The translations under genes were made by a program, and so were the position numbers. Below, piece by piece: positions 8,329 to 17,186 of a stretch of 64,000 nt of DNA. The notes beneath the pieces are model-generated. The model was not told where the DNA came from and ran no database searches. It was given only the letters and a program-made list of their open reading frames with translations. The stretch is taken from NCBI GenBank assembly GCA_947628755.1, contig CANRBC010000012.1, positions 1 through 64,000 of the forward strand, read 5' to 3'. Origin of the DNA: an uncultured Clostridia bacterium (GTDB lineage: Bacteria; Bacillota; Clostridia; Lachnospirales; CAG-274). The stretch's first letter is position 1. Each line of letters opens with the position of its first letter.

Positions 8329-9807
8329 ATGTATATATTGTCAACGGCGCAGATGAGAGAAGCGGAGCGTATAGCCATAGAGGACAAGGGCGTTCCCTCA
8401 ATAGTCCTTATGGAGAATGCCGCAAGAGGCGCGGCAGAGGAGGTACTTAAGCTAGGCGTAGGCTCGGCTCTGGTATTTGCAGGCAAGGGCAATAACGGAG
8501 GTGACGGACTTGCCATAGCCAGACTGCTTATAACAGAGGGTATAAGAGTTAAGGTAATATTTATGGGCGAAAGGGAAAAAGCCACAGCCGACTGCCGCAA
8601 AAATCTGGAAATACTGGAAAGCTACAATGCCGATATAGTATATAATAATGCAAATGTGACAATAGGTCACTATGATATAGTAATAGACGCCCTTATAGGC
8701 ACGGGACTTAAGAGCAGGCTTTCGGAGAAATATATCGAGGCAGTAGAGCTGATAAACAAAAAAGCAAGGCTTGTGCTTTCCGTAGACTGTCCCACGGGAG
8801 TAAACTGCGATACGGGAGAGGACTATGGCATTGCCGTAAATGCTGATGTTACTGTGACCTTTCACAGAGCCAAGAGAGGACTTCTGCTCTATCCGGCTGC
8901 CGCGCGGTGCGGCAGGCTTTGCGTAAAGCATATAGGCATACCCGACAGTGCTGAATACGACAGCTTTACGCTGACGGAAAGCGAGGTTGCGGCTATGCTG
9001 CCTGTGAGAAATGCCGATTCCAACAAGGGCAGCTATGGCAAAGCTCTTTTTGTATCGGGCTGCGATACCATGACAGGCGCAGCCATCATAAACTGCAAAG
9101 CGGCTTACAGAACGGGCGCAGGACTTGTGAATATATGCTCTGCGAATCATGTTATAAACGTGGTGCAGAATCTATTGCCCGAAGCCGTTACTTCAAAAGA
9201 GGAAGAAATAGACTATAACTACGGAAATGTTACAGCCATAGGCTCCGGCATAGGCATTTCGGACAGAAGCCGTAGGCTTGTCAAAAATGTCGTTGAAAAT
9301 ACAGAGCATACAATTATTGCCGATGCCGACGCCCTTAATATTATGGCGGAGGACAAGAGCCTTATTTCATTCAAGGGTATTATAACTCCTCATATAAAGG
9401 AAATGAGCAGGCTTACGGGACTTGACACGGAATTTATAAAGAATAATATTATAAAAACTGCTTCGGACTTTGCAAAAAAATACAATGTCGTTGTGCTGCT
9501 TAAGGACGCCCGCAGCGTAATTGCCGCTCCCGACGGACGTATATGCGTCAATACAACAGGCTCTTCCGCCATGAGCAAGGGCGGTACGGGAGATTGTCTT
9601 ACGGGAGTTGTTGCGGGACTTGTCGCTCAGGGCATGGACATATTTGACGCAGCCTGTCTGGGCGCTTATATAAACGGTCTTGCAGGAGAAATAGCGGCGC
9701 AGGAAAGGGGAGCTTACGGCGTGCTTGCTACTGATATTGCAGATAACGTACCGCAAATTATGGAGGAATTGAAACACAAATGTAATATAAAATGTATTGA
9801 AAAGTAA
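8329..9807 (+). CDS. nnr: Bifunctional NAD(P)HX epimerase / ADP-dependent dehydratase
   Basis: A 492-residue fusion that repairs hydrated NAD(P)H. The N-terminal YjeF_N epimerase domain (about residues 1-210) has the GNNGGDGLAIARLL motif. The C-terminal CARKD kinase-like dehydratase (about 225-490) has the signature SKGGTGDCLTGVVAGL. The frame is open to 8302, but the ATG at 8329 has AGAGGTGA at the right spacing. It lies 10 bases downstream of acpS. Both domains look complete. Confidence 0.95.
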   Translation: MYILSTAQMREAERIAIEDKGVPSIVLMENAARGAAEEVLKLGVGSALVFAGKGNNGGDGLAIARLLITEGIRVKVIFMGEREKATADCRKNLEILESYNADIVYNNANVTIGHYDIVIDALIGTGLKSRLSEKYIEAVELINKKARLVLSVDCPTGVNCDTGEDYGIAVNADVTVTFHRAKRGLLLYPAAARCGRLCVKHIGIPDSAEYDSFTLTESEVAAMLPVRNADSNKGSYGKALFVSGCDTMTGAAIINCKAAYRTGAGLVNICSANHVINVVQNLLPEAVTSKEEEIDYNYGNVTAIGSGIGISDRSRRLVKNVVENTEHTIIADADALNIMAEDKSLISFKGIITPHIKEMSRLTGLDTEFIKNNIIKTASDFAKKYNVVVLLKDARSVIAAPDGRICVNTTGSSAMSKGGTGDCLTGVVAGLVAQGMDIFDAACLGAYINGLAGEIAAQERGAYGVLATDIADNVPQIMEELKHKCNIKCIEK

Positions 9808-9880
9808 AAAATAAAGGAGTAAAATGTTATTTGTGTAAAAATAGGACTTCTATTATATCAGATACACAGAGGTGGAAATT

Positions 9881-10471
9881 ATGTCAATGTTTTTCTATAA
9901 AACATTTGGTATGGATATATACTTCTTTTTAAACTGCTTTTTCATATACAGCTTTTTTGGTTGGATATTTGAGTGCGCAGTAATGAGCTATGAGGAAAAA
10001 AGACCCGTAAACAGAGGCTTTATAAGAGGACCTCTCTGTACCATATACGGCGCAGGCGCTTTAGGCGTGTATTTTCTTCTGCAGCCCATAGCCGAGCATA
10101 AGGTGCTTCTGTTCATTGTGGGCGCTGTGCTTGCCACAATATTTGAAATGCTTGTGGCATGGCTTATGACAAAGCTGTTTGGCTGCTTTTGGTGGGATTA
10201 CAACAATAAACCCTTTAACTATAAGGGCGTTATCTGTCTTGAAAGTACATTGTGCTGGGGCGCAATGACCACTCTTACCTTCGTATGCTTCCAACCCTTT
10301 GTGGAAAAGCTGGTAAACATTTATTATGCACGCTATGGCAAGCTCGTTGCCGTTGCGGTGCTTGCCCTCTATTGTATAGATTTCTCAACGAGCTTTTATA
10401 AGGCTTACGGCGAAAGAGATAAGCTCTCCGACGAGGAACAGCTTGTAGAAGCAGAGGAGCAGTTCCAGTAA
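9881..10471 (+). CDS. CmpB-like integral membrane protein (putative ABC permease family)
   Basis: A 196-residue membrane protein of the family annotated as putative ABC-transporter CmpB (PF06541, by recall). About five hydrophobic segments are visible, starting with IYFFLNCFFIYSFFGWIFE. The conserved patch NRGFIRGPLCTIYGAG and the motif CFWWDYNNKPFNYKG are typical. The substrate is unknown and the ABC name is an inherited label. The ATG at 9881 has AGAGGTGG upstream; a GTG at 9872 is too close to it. TTGTGT and TATATC 17 bases apart lie upstream as a possible promoter. A hairpin at 10504-10534 ends it. Confidence 0.8.
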   Translation: MSMFFYKTFGMDIYFFLNCFFIYSFFGWIFECAVMSYEEKRPVNRGFIRGPLCTIYGAGALGVYFLLQPIAEHKVLLFIVGAVLATIFEMLVAWLMTKLFGCFWWDYNNKPFNYKGVICLESTLCWGAMTTLTFVCFQPFVEKLVNIYYARYGKLVAVAVLALYCIDFSTSFYKAYGERDKLSDEEQLVEAEEQFQ

Positions 10472-10503
10472 AACAAGAGCGTAAATTAATATTCAAATAT
10501 AAA

Positions 10504-10534
10504 AGGAGTATCGCAGCTTATGTGCGATACTCCT
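10504..10534. terminator. Bidirectional terminator
   Basis: Perfect 12-bp stem AGGAGTATCGCA/TGCGATACTCCT with a 7-base loop between the convergent CmpB-like and nitroreductase genes. The minus-strand product continues with CCTTTTATATTT. Confidence 0.85.
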
Positions 10535-10550
10535 ATTTATATTATATGTA

Positions 10551-11411
10551 TTAAATCTTGAAATATCCGACTATTTCTCCGCCATCAGGCAGTTCAAGAG
10601 CCTTTTCGGGGGCTTTAAGCTCCCATTTGCCATAAACGCCGCTTCTTTGAGAAAGCACAGCGTAGAAGTTAAGCATAAGTATGCCAAGATTAAGAGCTTG
10701 ATCCTCTTCTGAGGTCTGAGGATGCTCCAGACTTACCAGTACGAAAAGTCCGTCGTCTATAATAAAGCGGTAGGGCTGCAGATTGAGGAAAGAGGGGGCG
10801 CAGCAGGCAGCTACAAGAGCCTGATACAAATCGGTGTAGTGGTCGAGAGTAGATGTCTCGTCCTTTATGCCCATATCCTCTGCATATATGGCGTCTTCTA
10901 TGTAGAGCTTCGGCGCTTCATAGCCGGAACGCTTTTTCATTGTTACGTTAGACAGATTCTTTATGTCAAGACGCTTTATTGAAAGCACTGTCTTTTCATA
11001 GCCAAAGGCTATAAGGGCAACGGGCTCCTTGTCCGTATTGAGATTAAGTCTTTCCTTGAGCTTTTCGCTGTCGCTTATGGTTACCCAGCAGGTATCTATG
11101 TCCATGTCGGTCAGCTTGAGCACTAAGTCCTCTCCTATAAAGCCTGCATTTTCAATATAATGGTCTGTCTTCTCGGATAAAATAAGAAGATAGTGAGGCG
11201 CTTCTATAAGATAGTCCTTATATCCCACGCAGCCGTTCATCATAGGTGAAAGTTTGGGGTCTATTATCTTGAATTCCACATTAATTGTAGGTACAAGTCT
11301 TTTGCAGTCGAGAAAGTAAGCCTTTAGCTTGGCGATATTGCTTTCGGAAACCTCCTTGTCCTTAAAATCTCTTGTGGATTTTCTCTTGGTTGCCAGTTCA
11401 TAATAATTCAT
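10551..11411 (-). CDS. Nitroreductase family protein (TM1586-like)
   Basis: A 286-residue protein of the flavin-dependent nitroreductase superfamily, closest by recall to the TM1586-type clostridial branch, in which two nitroreductase-like halves are joined in one chain. The start NYYELATKRKSTRDFKD shows the usual R-S-x-R flavin-phosphate contact. A second half (from about residue 175) has ALVAACCAPSFLNLQPYRF. It would reduce small electrophiles with NAD(P)H; the natural substrate is not inferable. The ATG at 11411 is chosen because AAGGGATG precedes it. It has its own promoter and stands alone. Confidence 0.8.
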   Translation of the reverse strand: MNYYELATKRKSTRDFKDKEVSESNIAKLKAYFLDCKRLVPTINVEFKIIDPKLSPMMNGCVGYKDYLIEAPHYLLILSEKTDHYIENAGFIGEDLVLKLTDMDIDTCWVTISDSEKLKERLNLNTDKEPVALIAFGYEKTVLSIKRLDIKNLSNVTMKKRSGYEAPKLYIEDAIYAEDMGIKDETSTLDHYTDLYQALVAACCAPSFLNLQPYRFIIDDGLFVLVSLEHPQTSEEDQALNLGILMLNFYAVLSQRSGVYGKWELKAPEKALELPDGGEIVGYFKI

Positions 11412-11453
11412 ATTAACACATCCCTTCATAATTAACTGTATATTCTTAATATA

Positions 11454-11482
11454 ATTTTAGTATATCTTTTATAAAAAGTCAA
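11454..11482 (-). promoter_or_regulatory. Promoter of the nitroreductase gene
   Basis: On the minus strand, TTGACT (11477-11482), 17-base spacer, TAAAAT (11454-11459). Confidence 0.7.
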
Positions 11483-11487
11483 TGTAT

Positions 11488-12261
11488 TTATAAGAGCTTT
11501 TTGTATAATTCTGTCCGCCTGTCTTTTTTTACGGGAAAAGCGCTTCTGTACTCGGAAGCATTGTTGTCTATATGTACAAAAGCAATATCCTCGCTGCTTC
11601 CCATATCGCACAGTAGCCTGCCGTCGGGAGAGTATACACAGCTGCCGCCGCTATATTCTGTATTTCCTGCCTTGCCCGTACAGTTTATGCCTGCAATATA
11701 GCACATATTTTCTATGGCTCTTGCCTTGAGAAGCGTCTTCCAATGGTCGGCTCTTTCGGCAGGCCAGTTTGCCGCTACCGTTATAATATCGGCTTTTTGC
11801 GAAGCTGACTGGAATATTTCGGGAAATCTCAAATCATAGCATATAAATGTAGAAATGCCGAAGCTTTTGTAGCTGAAAAGTGATATTTTATCTCCGCCTG
11901 TGAAATATTTGTCCTCGTCGCCGCAGCTGAAAGGGTGTATTTTGGCGTAATCGCTTATTATTTCTCCCCTTTCGTCCACAACGGTATATTTGTTTTCCCC
12001 TTTGCCGTTTACAAGAGCAACATGACCGAAGCCTATGGCAATATTGTAATTTTCAGCCAAGTCTTGCATTTTTTTGATTGTATACCCGTCCTTTTCGCCT
12101 GTAAGAGCAATATTCATTGAAAAACCCGTAAAGCTCATTTCGGGAAATAAAATTATATCCGCACCTTTTTTTGCTGCTTTTTTTATAAATGCAACGGCTT
12201 TTTCAATATTTTCGGCTTTGTTTTCGTATACTATTTTTGTCTGACATATTCCCAAAAGCAT
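11488..12261 (-). CDS. Carbon-nitrogen hydrolase (nitrilase superfamily, omega-amidase-like)
   Basis: A 257-residue hydrolase of the nitrilase superfamily. All three catalytic residues are in place: Glu in LFPEMSFTGF, Lys in DYAKIHPF and Cys in FICYDLRFPE. The last motif is typical of the omega-amidase/YafV/MtnU group, which hydrolyses amides such as 2-oxoglutaramate or 2-oxosuccinamate. Which amide is used cannot be told. It is cytoplasmic, with no signal peptide. AAAAGGAG precedes the ATG at 12261. It is divergent from the amylase gene. Confidence 0.85.
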   Translation of the reverse strand: MLLGICQTKIVYENKAENIEKAVAFIKKAAKKGADIILFPEMSFTGFSMNIALTGEKDGYTIKKMQDLAENYNIAIGFGHVALVNGKGENKYTVVDERGEIISDYAKIHPFSCGDEDKYFTGGDKISLFSYKSFGISTFICYDLRFPEIFQSASQKADIITVAANWPAERADHWKTLLKARAIENMCYIAGINCTGKAGNTEYSGGSCVYSPDGRLLCDMGSSEDIAFVHIDNNASEYRSAFPVKKDRRTELYKKLL

Positions 12262-12307
12262 AGCATCAACTCCTTTTGTATATTATAACACATTTTCAAT
12301 AAATTCG

Positions 12308-12336
12308 TTGACTTTTTTTATCAGTTATTATATTAT
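12308..12336 (+). promoter_or_regulatory. Promoter of the GH13 gene
   Basis: TTGACT (12308-12313), 17-base spacer, TATTAT (12331-12336), 27 bases upstream of the TTG start. Confidence 0.7.
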
Positions 12337-12362
12337 TAATTATATGATAATGAGGTGATTTT

Positions 12363-14453
12363 TTGAACAGCTACGATTATATCGAACGCATACTGCTTCT
12401 TTCCAGAATGCAGTTCAGATACCTTAATATAGACGCCATTTTTTCCGACGAAAGCAAGAATTACAGGTTTCCTGCCGTTCCCGCTGTCAACGATAAGGTG
12501 GTCATAAAGCTGAGAGTGGGCAAAAACGATATTGACAGCGCCCATATAGTTGCAAACGGCAATATGATACCTATGATAAGGACGGCTTCCGCAGGACGCT
12601 TTGACTATTACAGCGGTACTGTACCCTGCGGTACGGAAAAGATAAAATATTATTTCAGAATAGAAAAGGACGGAAGAGAATACTTCTATAATAAGCAGGG
12701 GCTTGTAAAGAATATAATAGACGACTATGACTTTACAGTCATACCGGGTTTCAGAACTCCCGACTGGGCAAAGGGCGCAGTAATGTACCAGATATATGTA
12801 GACCGTTTTTACAACGGCGATAAGACAAACGATGTCAAGGACAACGAATACGCCTATCTGGGAGTTACGGCAAAGGCAGCCGAAAGCTGGGACGCTCCTG
12901 TGGAGAATCTTGATGTATGCAATTTCTACGGCGGAGATTTGCAGGGCGTTATAGATAAGCTGGATTATTTACAGGACTTGGGCATAGACGCTATTTACTT
13001 CAATCCTATATTTGTATCTCCCAGCAATCACAAATACGACATACAGGACTATGATTCCATAGACCCGCATATCGGCGTTATTATAAATACTGAGGGCAAT
13101 GTGCTTTCCGAGGACTGTAAGGACAATACAGAGGCTACCATGTATATGGTAAGGACTACCGATAAGGAAAACCTTGAGGCAAGCAATAAGCTCTTTGCAA
13201 AGCTTGTGAAGCTGGCACACGACAGAGGGATAAAGGTAATATTGGACGGTGTGTTCAATCATTGCGGAGCATTTAATAAATGGCTTGACAGAGAGGGCTT
13301 CTATGGCAGGAACGGCTATCCCAACGGCGCTTATGCCGCTGAAAACAGCAAGTACCACAATTTCTTTAAATGGCACGGAGGACACTGGCCGGGCAACGAC
13401 AGCTATGACGGCTGGTGGGCTCACTCCAATCACCCCAAGCTGAATTACGAGGGCTCTGAGGAGCTTTATAACTATATACTTGAAATAGGTAAAAAATGGG
13501 TATCGCCTCCCTATAATGCCGACGGCTGGCGTCTTGACGTGGCAGCCGACTTAGGCTTTAGCAAGGAATTCAATATGAGCTTCTGGCGGGATTTCAGAAA
13601 GGCGGTAAAGTCTGCCAATCCCAACGCCATAATACTTGCCGAGCATTATGGCAATCCCGAGGACTGGCTTGGCGGCGACCAATGGGATACGGTCATGAAC
13701 TACGACGCTTTTATGGAGCCTCTTACATGGTTTCTAACAGGCATGGAAAAGCACAGCGAGCAGTCCAATCCCAGCAGATATAATAACTCTGCGGATTTTG
13801 AGGGCAGTATGCGTTATTTTATGGCGCGCTTTACAAATGAAAGTCTTTCCGTTGCCATGAATCAGCTTTCCAATCACGACCATTCCAGATTTCTTACAAG
13901 GACAAACAGGAAAATAGGAAGGCTTCATACCTCCGGAGCGGAGGAGGCAGACACGGGAATAAACAAGGGCATTATGAAGGAAGCCATAGCCTTCCAGATG
14001 ACTTGGATAGGCGCTCCCACCATATACTATGGCGACGAGGTCGGACTTACGGGCTGGACAGACCCGGACAACAGACGACCCTTCCCCTGGGGTAAAGAGG
14101 ATATGGAAATATACACCTTCTGCAAAAAAATGGTGGAGATACACAAATCCCGCGACGTATTTGCAACAGGCTCTCTGGATTATCTCTATATGAGCTATGG
14201 TATTATATGCTTCGGAAGATGGGATGACGACGACAAGGCAGTTATAATACTCAATAACAACGACAGGGAATACGAAATAGTCGTACCCGTATGGCGTCTT
14301 GAAGTAAAGGACGGCACAAAGCTGTTAAGACTTGCGGAGTCCGGAGGCGACAGCTGGAATGACGACAAGGCTGTATATGTAGTGGAAAACGGCTGTATCA
14401 ACGTTAAAGTGCCTGCCTTTGGCTGCTCTGTCATAGCAAATGAAAAACATTAG
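12363..14453 (+). CDS. GH13 alpha-amylase family hydrolase (neopullulanase/cyclomaltodextrinase-like)
   Basis: A 696-residue glycoside hydrolase without a signal peptide, so it would act on maltodextrins or cyclodextrins in the cytoplasm. An N-terminal beta-sandwich (about 1-130) is like CBM34. The catalytic barrel follows with VMYQIYVDRF, DGVFNHCG (region I), GWRLDVAADLG with nucleophile Asp392, LAEHYG with acid/base Glu427 and SNHDHSRF with Asp506. A C-terminal beta domain ends it. The start is TTG at 12363, with GAGGTGA four bases upstream; the next ATG at 12408 has no ribosome binding site and would cut the N-domain. It has its own promoter, and a stem-loop separates it from the next gene. 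Confidence 0.9.
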   Translation: MNSYDYIERILLLSRMQFRYLNIDAIFSDESKNYRFPAVPAVNDKVVIKLRVGKNDIDSAHIVANGNMIPMIRTASAGRFDYYSGTVPCGTEKIKYYFRIEKDGREYFYNKQGLVKNIIDDYDFTVIPGFRTPDWAKGAVMYQIYVDRFYNGDKTNDVKDNEYAYLGVTAKAAESWDAPVENLDVCNFYGGDLQGVIDKLDYLQDLGIDAIYFNPIFVSPSNHKYDIQDYDSIDPHIGVIINTEGNVLSEDCKDNTEATMYMVRTTDKENLEASNKLFAKLVKLAHDRGIKVILDGVFNHCGAFNKWLDREGFYGRNGYPNGAYAAENSKYHNFFKWHGGHWPGNDSYDGWWAHSNHPKLNYEGSEELYNYILEIGKKWVSPPYNADGWRLDVAADLGFSKEFNMSFWRDFRKAVKSANPNAIILAEHYGNPEDWLGGDQWDTVMNYDAFMEPLTWFLTGMEKHSEQSNPSRYNNSADFEGSMRYFMARFTNESLSVAMNQLSNHDHSRFLTRTNRKIGRLHTSGAEEADTGINKGIMKEAIAFQMTWIGAPTIYYGDEVGLTGWTDPDNRRPFPWGKEDMEIYTFCKKMVEIHKSRDVFATGSLDYLYMSYGIICFGRWDDDDKAVIILNNNDREYEIVVPVWRLEVKDGTKLLRLAESGGDSWNDDKAVYVVENGCINVKVPAFGCSVIANEKH

Positions 14454-14489
14454 TAATATAAGCCGTTTCAGACATATTTGAAGCAGCTG

Positions 14490-14539
14490 AAATGCGGTTC
14501 AGAGACCATGCTTTATAAGAGGGTCATTGAACCGCATTT
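14490..14539 (+). terminator. Long-loop stem between amylase and transglutaminase-like gene
   Basis: Perfect 12-bp stem AAATGCGGTTCA (14490-14501) / TGAACCGCATTT (14528-14539) with a 26-base loop, followed by TTTAAAATT. It lies 36 bases past the amylase stop and 25 before the next ATG, so it could terminate or attenuate. Confidence 0.55.
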
Positions 14540-14564
14540 TAAAATTCTGTGGGGAGGGACGAGT

Positions 14565-15812
14565 ATGAAAAGAGCTTTGCTTTTTGTTATTATAATGCTG
14601 AGTTTTTTTACGACAGTTGCTTATGCCGAAGGCATTTACGACATAGCGGCTCAGCTGGAGAGCTTTGCCGGCGAAATAAGGCTTGATGCTCCCGACCCCG
14701 ATACCGTTCTTAAGCAGGTGTATGAGCTTGAGCCTCGCCTTGAAATGTATTTCGGAGGCTACAACGGTACTGTATACAGCAGCCACAGCAGTGTGAATAT
14801 AAAGTATATAAACAGCAATATACTTCTTAGCGAAATATATGTAGCGGAAAATGACGAGGAGTTTGAGGACATTATAACAAGGGGGCTTCTCTACTGTAAC
14901 GACAGCATAAATATTGTGTTTAAGAACAAAAACAGCAAGGCTGTTGCCTTGAGCGATATATTTGAGAGTATAGGCGAGAAATGTCCTTTTGCTGAAATGG
15001 GTATAGACAGCTACAACACAAGCACCTCTGACAATTCCATTACAGGCGACAGCACATATCGTATTACGGTACGTTACAGATACGATACAGGCGATTTGCT
15101 CAATAAGAAAAAGGAAACGGAAAGAAAGGCGTTTACCGTTGTAGGCTCTAACATAGCCTATAATATGCCTGATTATATGAAGGTCAAAATAATACACGAC
15201 TATATTATAAACAACTGCAGCTATGCAAGGGACTATGATACAAACAAAGACCCCGATAATTATACGGCTTACGGCGCTCTTGTAAAGGGAAAGGCGGTTT
15301 GTCAGGGATATACTCAGGCGGCTCATATACTTTTGGATTTGTGCGGCATAGAAAACTTCACAATATCCGGCAGCAGCAAAAGCGAAGCCCATACATGGAA
15401 TGCAGTAAGGCTTGGAGAGGATTATTATCATATAGATATAACATGGGACGATCCCCTTACCTATGACGGTGTGGATATGCTTATATACGACTACTATAAT
15501 ATAGATGACAATAAGCTCTCGGAGGATCATACATGGAACAGAGAAAAATACAAGCAATGTACGGGCAGCTTTTACAGCTATGCCAATACTTTAAGGCTTA
15601 TGGCGTCGGAGGGTATGTATACACAGCCCTACAAGAGCTTTGAGTCCGTGTTTGAAAGGTACAGACCCTTATCCGGCGGCGCAGACGGAGAGGTAGTGCC
15701 GGCTCAGATATATGAGCTTGGTGTAAACAGCTGGAATTACAAGGAGTTTGGCGTAATAGCGGCAGTGCTTTTCGTCATATTGATGATATTCGGAAGAAAG
15801 GGTGAGAAATAA
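14565..15812 (+). CDS. Membrane-anchored transglutaminase-like (cysteine protease fold) protein
   Basis: A 415-residue exported protein. The N-terminal signal peptide (residues 1-21) ends near AYA, and a single C-terminal membrane helix (VIAAVLFVILMIFG) is followed by RKGEK, so most of the protein faces outside and is anchored at the C-terminus. The transglutaminase-core domain at about residues 200-300 has the triad Cys246 (KAVCQGYTQAA), His276 (EAHTWNAV) and Asp291 (HIDITWDD). Such domains cross-link, deamidate or cleave protein or peptidoglycan peptides; the substrate is unknown. The ATG at 14565 has GGGGAGGGAC upstream. The next gene starts on its stop codon. A second transglutaminase-like gene lies at 17187. 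Confidence 0.85.
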   Translation: MKRALLFVIIMLSFFTTVAYAEGIYDIAAQLESFAGEIRLDAPDPDTVLKQVYELEPRLEMYFGGYNGTVYSSHSSVNIKYINSNILLSEIYVAENDEEFEDIITRGLLYCNDSINIVFKNKNSKAVALSDIFESIGEKCPFAEMGIDSYNTSTSDNSITGDSTYRITVRYRYDTGDLLNKKKETERKAFTVVGSNIAYNMPDYMKVKIIHDYIINNCSYARDYDTNKDPDNYTAYGALVKGKAVCQGYTQAAHILLDLCGIENFTISGSSKSEAHTWNAVRLGEDYYHIDITWDDPLTYDGVDMLIYDYYNIDDNKLSEDHTWNREKYKQCTGSFYSYANTLRLMASEGMYTQPYKSFESVFERYRPLSGGADGEVVPAQIYELGVNSWNYKEFGVIAAVLFVILMIFGRKGEK

Positions 15813-16825
15813 TGATAAGAGCGGCTATAATAGGTCTTGGAGTACAGGGCAGAAAATACGCCCGCATGCTCTGCAATAAAGAAGTAAAGGGAATGAGCCT
15901 CGCAGGAGTCTGTATCAGAAGCGACAATACAAAAAAATGGGCGGAGGAAAATCTGAAAGGCATAAGCATATACAAAGGCGAGGAGGAAATGTTCTCTCAT
16001 AGTGATGATTTTGATACGCTTATTATCACTACTCCCCATAAGGCTCATTACAAAACAACGCTAACCGCCTTTGAAAAGGGCAAGGACGTATTCTGCGAAA
16101 AGCCTCTTTCCACAGATGTGGCGCAGGCGGAGGAAATGATAAGAGCCTCAAAGGGTCATGTATTTGCAGTTATGTTCCATCTGAGAGCCGTAGGCATATA
16201 TAAATGGATAAAGAGTAAGCTGGACAGCGGCGAGCTTGGTGAAATAAAGAGAGCTATGCTTGAAAGCAATGTGTATTTCAGAACAAGACATTATCATAAC
16301 TCCTCCTCATGGCGAAGCACAATAGTAGGCGAGGGCGGCGGCGCTCTCATAAATCAGGGACAGCATCTTCTGGATTTGTGGCAATGGTTCTTTGGTATGC
16401 CCGACAGCCTATATGCGGATATTCAGACGGGCAAGTACAACGATTTTGATGTAGAGGACGAGGCGACTTTGTTTATGAAATATCCTCGCATGACGGGCAT
16501 ATTCTTTATAAGCACAGGCGAACCCTTTGGCAGCAACCGTCTTGAGATAATAGGAACAAAGGGCAGAATAACACTTGAAGATGAAAAAATCACCTACATA
16601 AGATATGAAGATTCTCAGGAATATATAAATACTTCCGATGTCAATACGGGAGAAAAGCTGAAATATACCGAGGAAGCCGTGGTTATGAAAAAAGAAGGCG
16701 ACCCTTATGTGACTATGCTTGAAAATTATGTAGAGCATATAGAAAAGGGCGTTCCTCTTATTGCCGAGGGCAGCAGCGGAATAAACGCTTTAAAGCTGTG
16801 TTCCCAGGCATATAAATACAGATAA
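15812..16825 (+). CDS. Gfo/Idh/MocA family NAD(P)-dependent oxidoreductase
   Basis: A 337-residue dehydrogenase. The N-terminal Rossmann fold opens with AAIIGLGVQGRKYA. The family motif CEKPLSTD, with the catalytic lysine, is at about residue 95. The C-terminal alpha/beta domain (GEGGGALINQGQHLLDLWQWFFG) carries the conserved histidine. These enzymes oxidise or epimerise sugars and cyclitols; the substrate is unknown. Its ATG overlaps the stop of the transglutaminase-like gene by one base, so the two are translationally coupled, which is an odd pairing with no obvious pathway. A terminator-like hairpin follows. Confidence 0.88.
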   Translation: MIRAAIIGLGVQGRKYARMLCNKEVKGMSLAGVCIRSDNTKKWAEENLKGISIYKGEEEMFSHSDDFDTLIITTPHKAHYKTTLTAFEKGKDVFCEKPLSTDVAQAEEMIRASKGHVFAVMFHLRAVGIYKWIKSKLDSGELGEIKRAMLESNVYFRTRHYHNSSSWRSTIVGEGGGALINQGQHLLDLWQWFFGMPDSLYADIQTGKYNDFDVEDEATLFMKYPRMTGIFFISTGEPFGSNRLEIIGTKGRITLEDEKITYIRYEDSQEYINTSDVNTGEKLKYTEEAVVMKKEGDPYVTMLENYVEHIEKGVPLIAEGSSGINALKLCSQAYKYR

Positions 16826-16839
16826 TGAAATATTGCATA

Positions 16840-16878
16840 AAAAGCTGTGCAAAAATTCTCGTTTTTTGTGCAGCTTTT
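16840..16878 (+). terminator. Terminator after the Gfo/Idh/MocA gene
   Basis: Stem AAAAGCTG/CAGCTTTT (16840-16847, 16871-16878), continued after a 2-base mismatch by CAAAAA/TTTTTG, then TCT. Confidence 0.6.
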
Positions 16879-16881
16879 CTA

Positions 16882-16910
16882 TTGAAATTGGAAAAAATAA
16901 GTGATATAGT
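16882..16910 (+). promoter_or_regulatory. Promoter of the c-di-GMP riboswitch transcript
   Basis: TTGAAA (16882-16887), 17-base spacer, TATAGT (16905-16910). Transcription would start near 16917, giving a leader of about 270 bases before the gene at 17187. Confidence 0.75.
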
Positions 16911-16977
16911 ATAGGTGTATCGAAAGATACAGCAAAATGATATGCCACTATTTATTGGCTTTTTAACCAACTAAATA

Positions 16978-17056
16978 ATGGGCAAACTTATCGAAAGGTA
17001 AGGACGCAAAGCCAAGGGTCTAAAGCTCTTAGGAGCAATGACAGCCGGTTGCCTGT
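16978..17056 (+). ncRNA. Cyclic di-GMP-I (GEMM) riboswitch aptamer
   Basis: The hallmark order GGGCAAAC, a GAAA-tetraloop hairpin (CTTATC/GGTAAG, 16987-17002), GACGCAAAGCC (17003-17013), GGGTCTAAAG, a small hairpin GCTC-ttag-GAGC (17025-17036) and ATGACAGCCGGTTGCC matches the c-di-GMP class I consensus. Just upstream is a 10-bp stem with one bulge (16949-16977). Downstream are hairpins at 17053-17069 and 17072-17117 and then a terminator. The 3' aptamer segment GGTTGCC is near-identical to the terminator's left arm (GTTGCC), so either could pair with GGCAAC, which suggests the switching route. ON or OFF polarity cannot be told by eye. Confidence 0.92.
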
Positions 17057-17122
17057 TCAGTATGAACAGTTGTCTTATAGGCGCAGTCTATATAGATTGC
17101 ATATAAGTTTATAAGACGTTTG

Positions 17123-17152
17123 CGTTGCCACTCATATCGGGCAACGTTTTTT
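17123..17152 (+). terminator. Riboswitch-controlled terminator
   Basis: CGTTGCC (17123-17129) pairs with GGCAACG (17140-17146) and is followed by six T. It lies between the c-di-GMP aptamer and the coding start at 17187, as in transcription-attenuating riboswitches. Confidence 0.85.
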
Positions 17153-17186
17153 AGTTTAAAGCGAAAAATCAATGGAGGTGGCATTT

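Noticed and set aside
14499..15557. 352-residue open frame on the minus strand
   Set aside because: It lies fully antisense to the transglutaminase-like gene, which has signal peptide, catalytic triad and ribosome binding site. Its protein has no recognisable domain and low-complexity Tyr/Ile composition.
16916..16931. GTATC-GAAA-GATAC hairpin as a second, tandem c-di-GMP aptamer
   Set aside because: It looks like the aptamer tetraloop stem, but no GACGCAAAGCC or receptor segment follows.
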